Source: Lysobacter sp. (GTDB taxonomy: Bacteria; Pseudomonadota; Gammaproteobacteria; Xanthomonadales; Xanthomonadaceae). From it: DNA of 64,000 bases. The stretch spans positions 1 through 64,000 of the forward strand of contig SSGH01000018.1 of assembly GCA_008015835.1 (NCBI GenBank), read 5' to 3'. Made by a program: the position numbers and the translations under genes. The notes beneath the pieces were generated by a model. The model was not told where the DNA came from. It was given only the letters and a program-made list of their open reading frames with translations, and ran no database searches. This document shows, piece after piece, positions 62,566 through 64,000 of this stretch. How positions within the stretch are numbered: the stretch's first letter is position 1; every line of letters starts with the position of its first letter.

Positions 62566-63518
62566 TCGGCCTGACCTGGGTGTACTGGCTGCTCGGCGCG
62601 TATTTCGCGGCGTTGGCGTGGCGCGGCCTGCGCGATCGCGGCAATCCGCGACGCCACACCACCGCGCTGTTCTGGGCCATGCTCGCGTTCCTGCTGTTCG
62701 CGGCCGAGCGTCTGCCGCCGAAAGCGGTCGGCGCCTGCGTGGTCGTGCTGGTGCTGATCGCCGGTTTCGGCGGCCTGCGCAGCGGTCGCTACGACGACAG
62801 CGCCGCCGAGGACAAATGCCGCGACGCCGCGCGTTTCGGCCATCGGCTGTTTCTGCCCGCGCTGCTGATTCCCGCGATCACGTTGATCGGCACGCTGGCG
62901 CTCGGCCGCATCGCGATCGACGGCAAGCCGCTATTCGAAAACGCGAACGCCGCGACGCTCAGTTCGCTCGCGATCGCCTGCACATTCGCACTGATCGTCG
63001 CCTGCGCGAGTCTGCGGCAATCGCCGACGATGGCGCTGGAACAGTCGCGGCGCTTGGTGGATGCGATCGGTTGGGCCGCGCTGTTGCCGCTGTTGTTGGC
63101 GACGTTGGGCAGCGTATTCACCGCCGCGGGCGTCGGCGATGCGGTGTCGGGCGTGGTGCGGCACATCATTCCGGTCGACAACGCGTTTCTGGTCGTCGTC
63201 GCCTACGCGCTGGGCATGGCGATGTTCACCATCGTGATGGGCAATGCGTTCGCCGCGTTCCCGGTGATGACCGCCGGCATCGGTTTGCCGCTGCTGGTGA
63301 ACATGCATGGCGCCGACGCCGCGTCGATGGCGGCGATCGGCATGCTCTCGGGCTATTGCGGCACGCTGATGACGCCGATGGCGGCGAACTTCAATCTCGT
63401 GCCCGCGGCCTTGCTGGAACTGCGCGACCCGCACGGCGTGATCCGCGCGCAGTGGCGCACCGGCGCGCTGCTGCTGATCTGCAACATCGCCTTGATGTAC
63501 GTCATCGTGTTCCGCTGA
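62562..63518 (+). CDS. DUF979 family membrane protein, probable permease partner
   Basis: 318 residues with about nine hydrophobic segments. Characteristic stretches are GNAFAAFPVMTAGIGLPLL and MLSGYCGTLMTPMAANFN. It probably forms a two-component membrane transporter with the DUF969 protein encoded just upstream (ATGA overlap). A substrate near 5-oxoproline is suggested by flanking pxp and pcp genes. Confidence 0.88.
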   Translation: MIGLTWVYWLLGAYFAALAWRGLRDRGNPRRHTTALFWAMLAFLLFAAERLPPKAVGACVVVLVLIAGFGGLRSGRYDDSAAEDKCRDAARFGHRLFLPALLIPAITLIGTLALGRIAIDGKPLFENANAATLSSLAIACTFALIVACASLRQSPTMALEQSRRLVDAIGWAALLPLLLATLGSVFTAAGVGDAVSGVVRHIIPVDNAFLVVVAYALGMAMFTIVMGNAFAAFPVMTAGIGLPLLVNMHGADAASMAAIGMLSGYCGTLMTPMAANFNLVPAALLELRDPHGVIRAQWRTGALLLICNIALMYVIVFR

Positions 63519-63531
63519 CGCGCGCCTCGTC

Positions 63532-64000
63532 ATGACCGATCCCGCACGCATCGTGTTGCTCACCGGTTTCGATCCGTTCGGCGGCGAGACCGTTAACCCG
63601 AGTTGGGAAGCGGTGCGTCTTTTGCACGGCGAGACCATCGCCGGCCACCGCATCGAAACCGCGATGCTGCCCACCGCCTTCGTGCGCGGCGCCTCGGCGC
63701 TGCTGGATGCGCTGGATCGATATCGGCCCGCACTGACGCTGTGCGTCGGTCAAGCCGGCGGACGTTCGCATTTGTCGCTGGAACGCGTCGCCATCAATAC
63801 GATCGACGCGCGCATCGCCGACAACGACGGCGCGCGGCCGATCGACATTCCCTGCGTCGCGGGTGCGCCGGCCGCATATTTCGCGACCGCACCGATCAAG
63901 GCGATGCGCGCCGCGGTGGATGCCGCGCACATTCCGGTCGAAGTGTCGAACACGGCCGGCACCTTCGTCTGCAATCATGTGTTCTACGTGCTGATGCACG
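63532..64000 (+). CDS. pcp: Pyrrolidone-carboxylate peptidase (partial)
   Basis: 156 residues are visible before the window ends, lacking the C-terminus with the catalytic His. Peptidase family C15, removing N-terminal pyroglutamate from peptides. The start MTDPARIVLLTGFDPFGGE, catalytic Glu84 (SLERVAINTID) and catalytic Cys147 (SNTAGTFVCNHVFY) are clear. It would release 5-oxoproline for the adjacent PxpABC. It follows the DUF979 gene by 13 bp. Confidence 0.94.
   Translation, partial: MTDPARIVLLTGFDPFGGETVNPSWEAVRLLHGETIAGHRIETAMLPTAFVRGASALLDALDRYRPALTLCVGQAGGRSHLSLERVAINTIDARIADNDGARPIDIPCVAGAPAAYFATAPIKAMRAAVDAAHIPVEVSNTAGTFVCNHVFYVLMH

Overview
The window is GC-rich chromosomal DNA. It most likely comes from a gammaproteobacterium of the Xanthomonadaceae/Lysobacteraceae type. 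The clues are the order tpiA-secG-tRNA-Leu-nuoABCDEFGH, the run aroC-asd-fimV-truA-trpF-trpB-trpA-accD, a FimV-type polar protein, and paired REP-like palindromes. This placement rests on gene order and protein features read by eye; no database search was run.

Layout. 1-9.8 kb (minus strand): tpiA, secG, a tRNA-Leu(GAG), then the start of the respiratory complex I operon (nuoA to a truncated nuoH). 9.9-12.1 kb: a short-chain dehydrogenase, a small exported protein and a 2-oxoglutarate/Fe(II) oxygenase. 12.4-24.9 kb (minus): a housekeeping block with glmM, a membrane-anchored unknown, accD, trpA, trpB, trpF, truA, fimV, asd, aroC and prmB. REP-like pairs sit in the trpA/trpB and asd/aroC gaps. 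25-34.4 kb: SCO1-like copper protein and phosphatidylserine decarboxylase, a small unknown, an AraC regulator divergent from an aldo/keto reductase, a DUF2939 protein, an MltD-like lytic transglycosylase, a HerA-like ATPase, a lipoprotein and GreB. 34.6-40.4 kb: an accessory region with a 1430-residue RHS protein. It has a Sec-type signal and an HEXXH-containing variable tip, followed by three short AT-richer genes that are candidate immunity or orphan genes.

40.5-54.4 kb is a potassium island: kup, then a divergent short KdpD-like kinase with a KdpE-like regulator, then (opposite strand) the full kdpFABCDE operon including a 30-codon kdpF. Direct repeats of 63 bp flank the island. They correspond to the last 20 codons plus the stop codon of the gene at its right edge. 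A decayed kdpE fragment abuts the left copy. GCGTAAAT-type motifs in 11-bp phase lie upstream of both kup/kdpD' and kdpF and are probable KdpE operators, so Kup probably belongs to the same regulon as the Kdp pump.

54.5-64 kb: an HD-domain protein, a zinc-ribbon membrane protein, DUF3025, rimO, a dienelactone hydrolase and a HIT protein. The window ends in a 5-oxoproline cassette in one direction: pxpB, pxpC, pxpA, a DUF969/DUF979 two-part membrane system and a pyrrolidone-carboxyl peptidase cut by the window edge. Together these can release, transport and hydrolyse 5-oxoproline.
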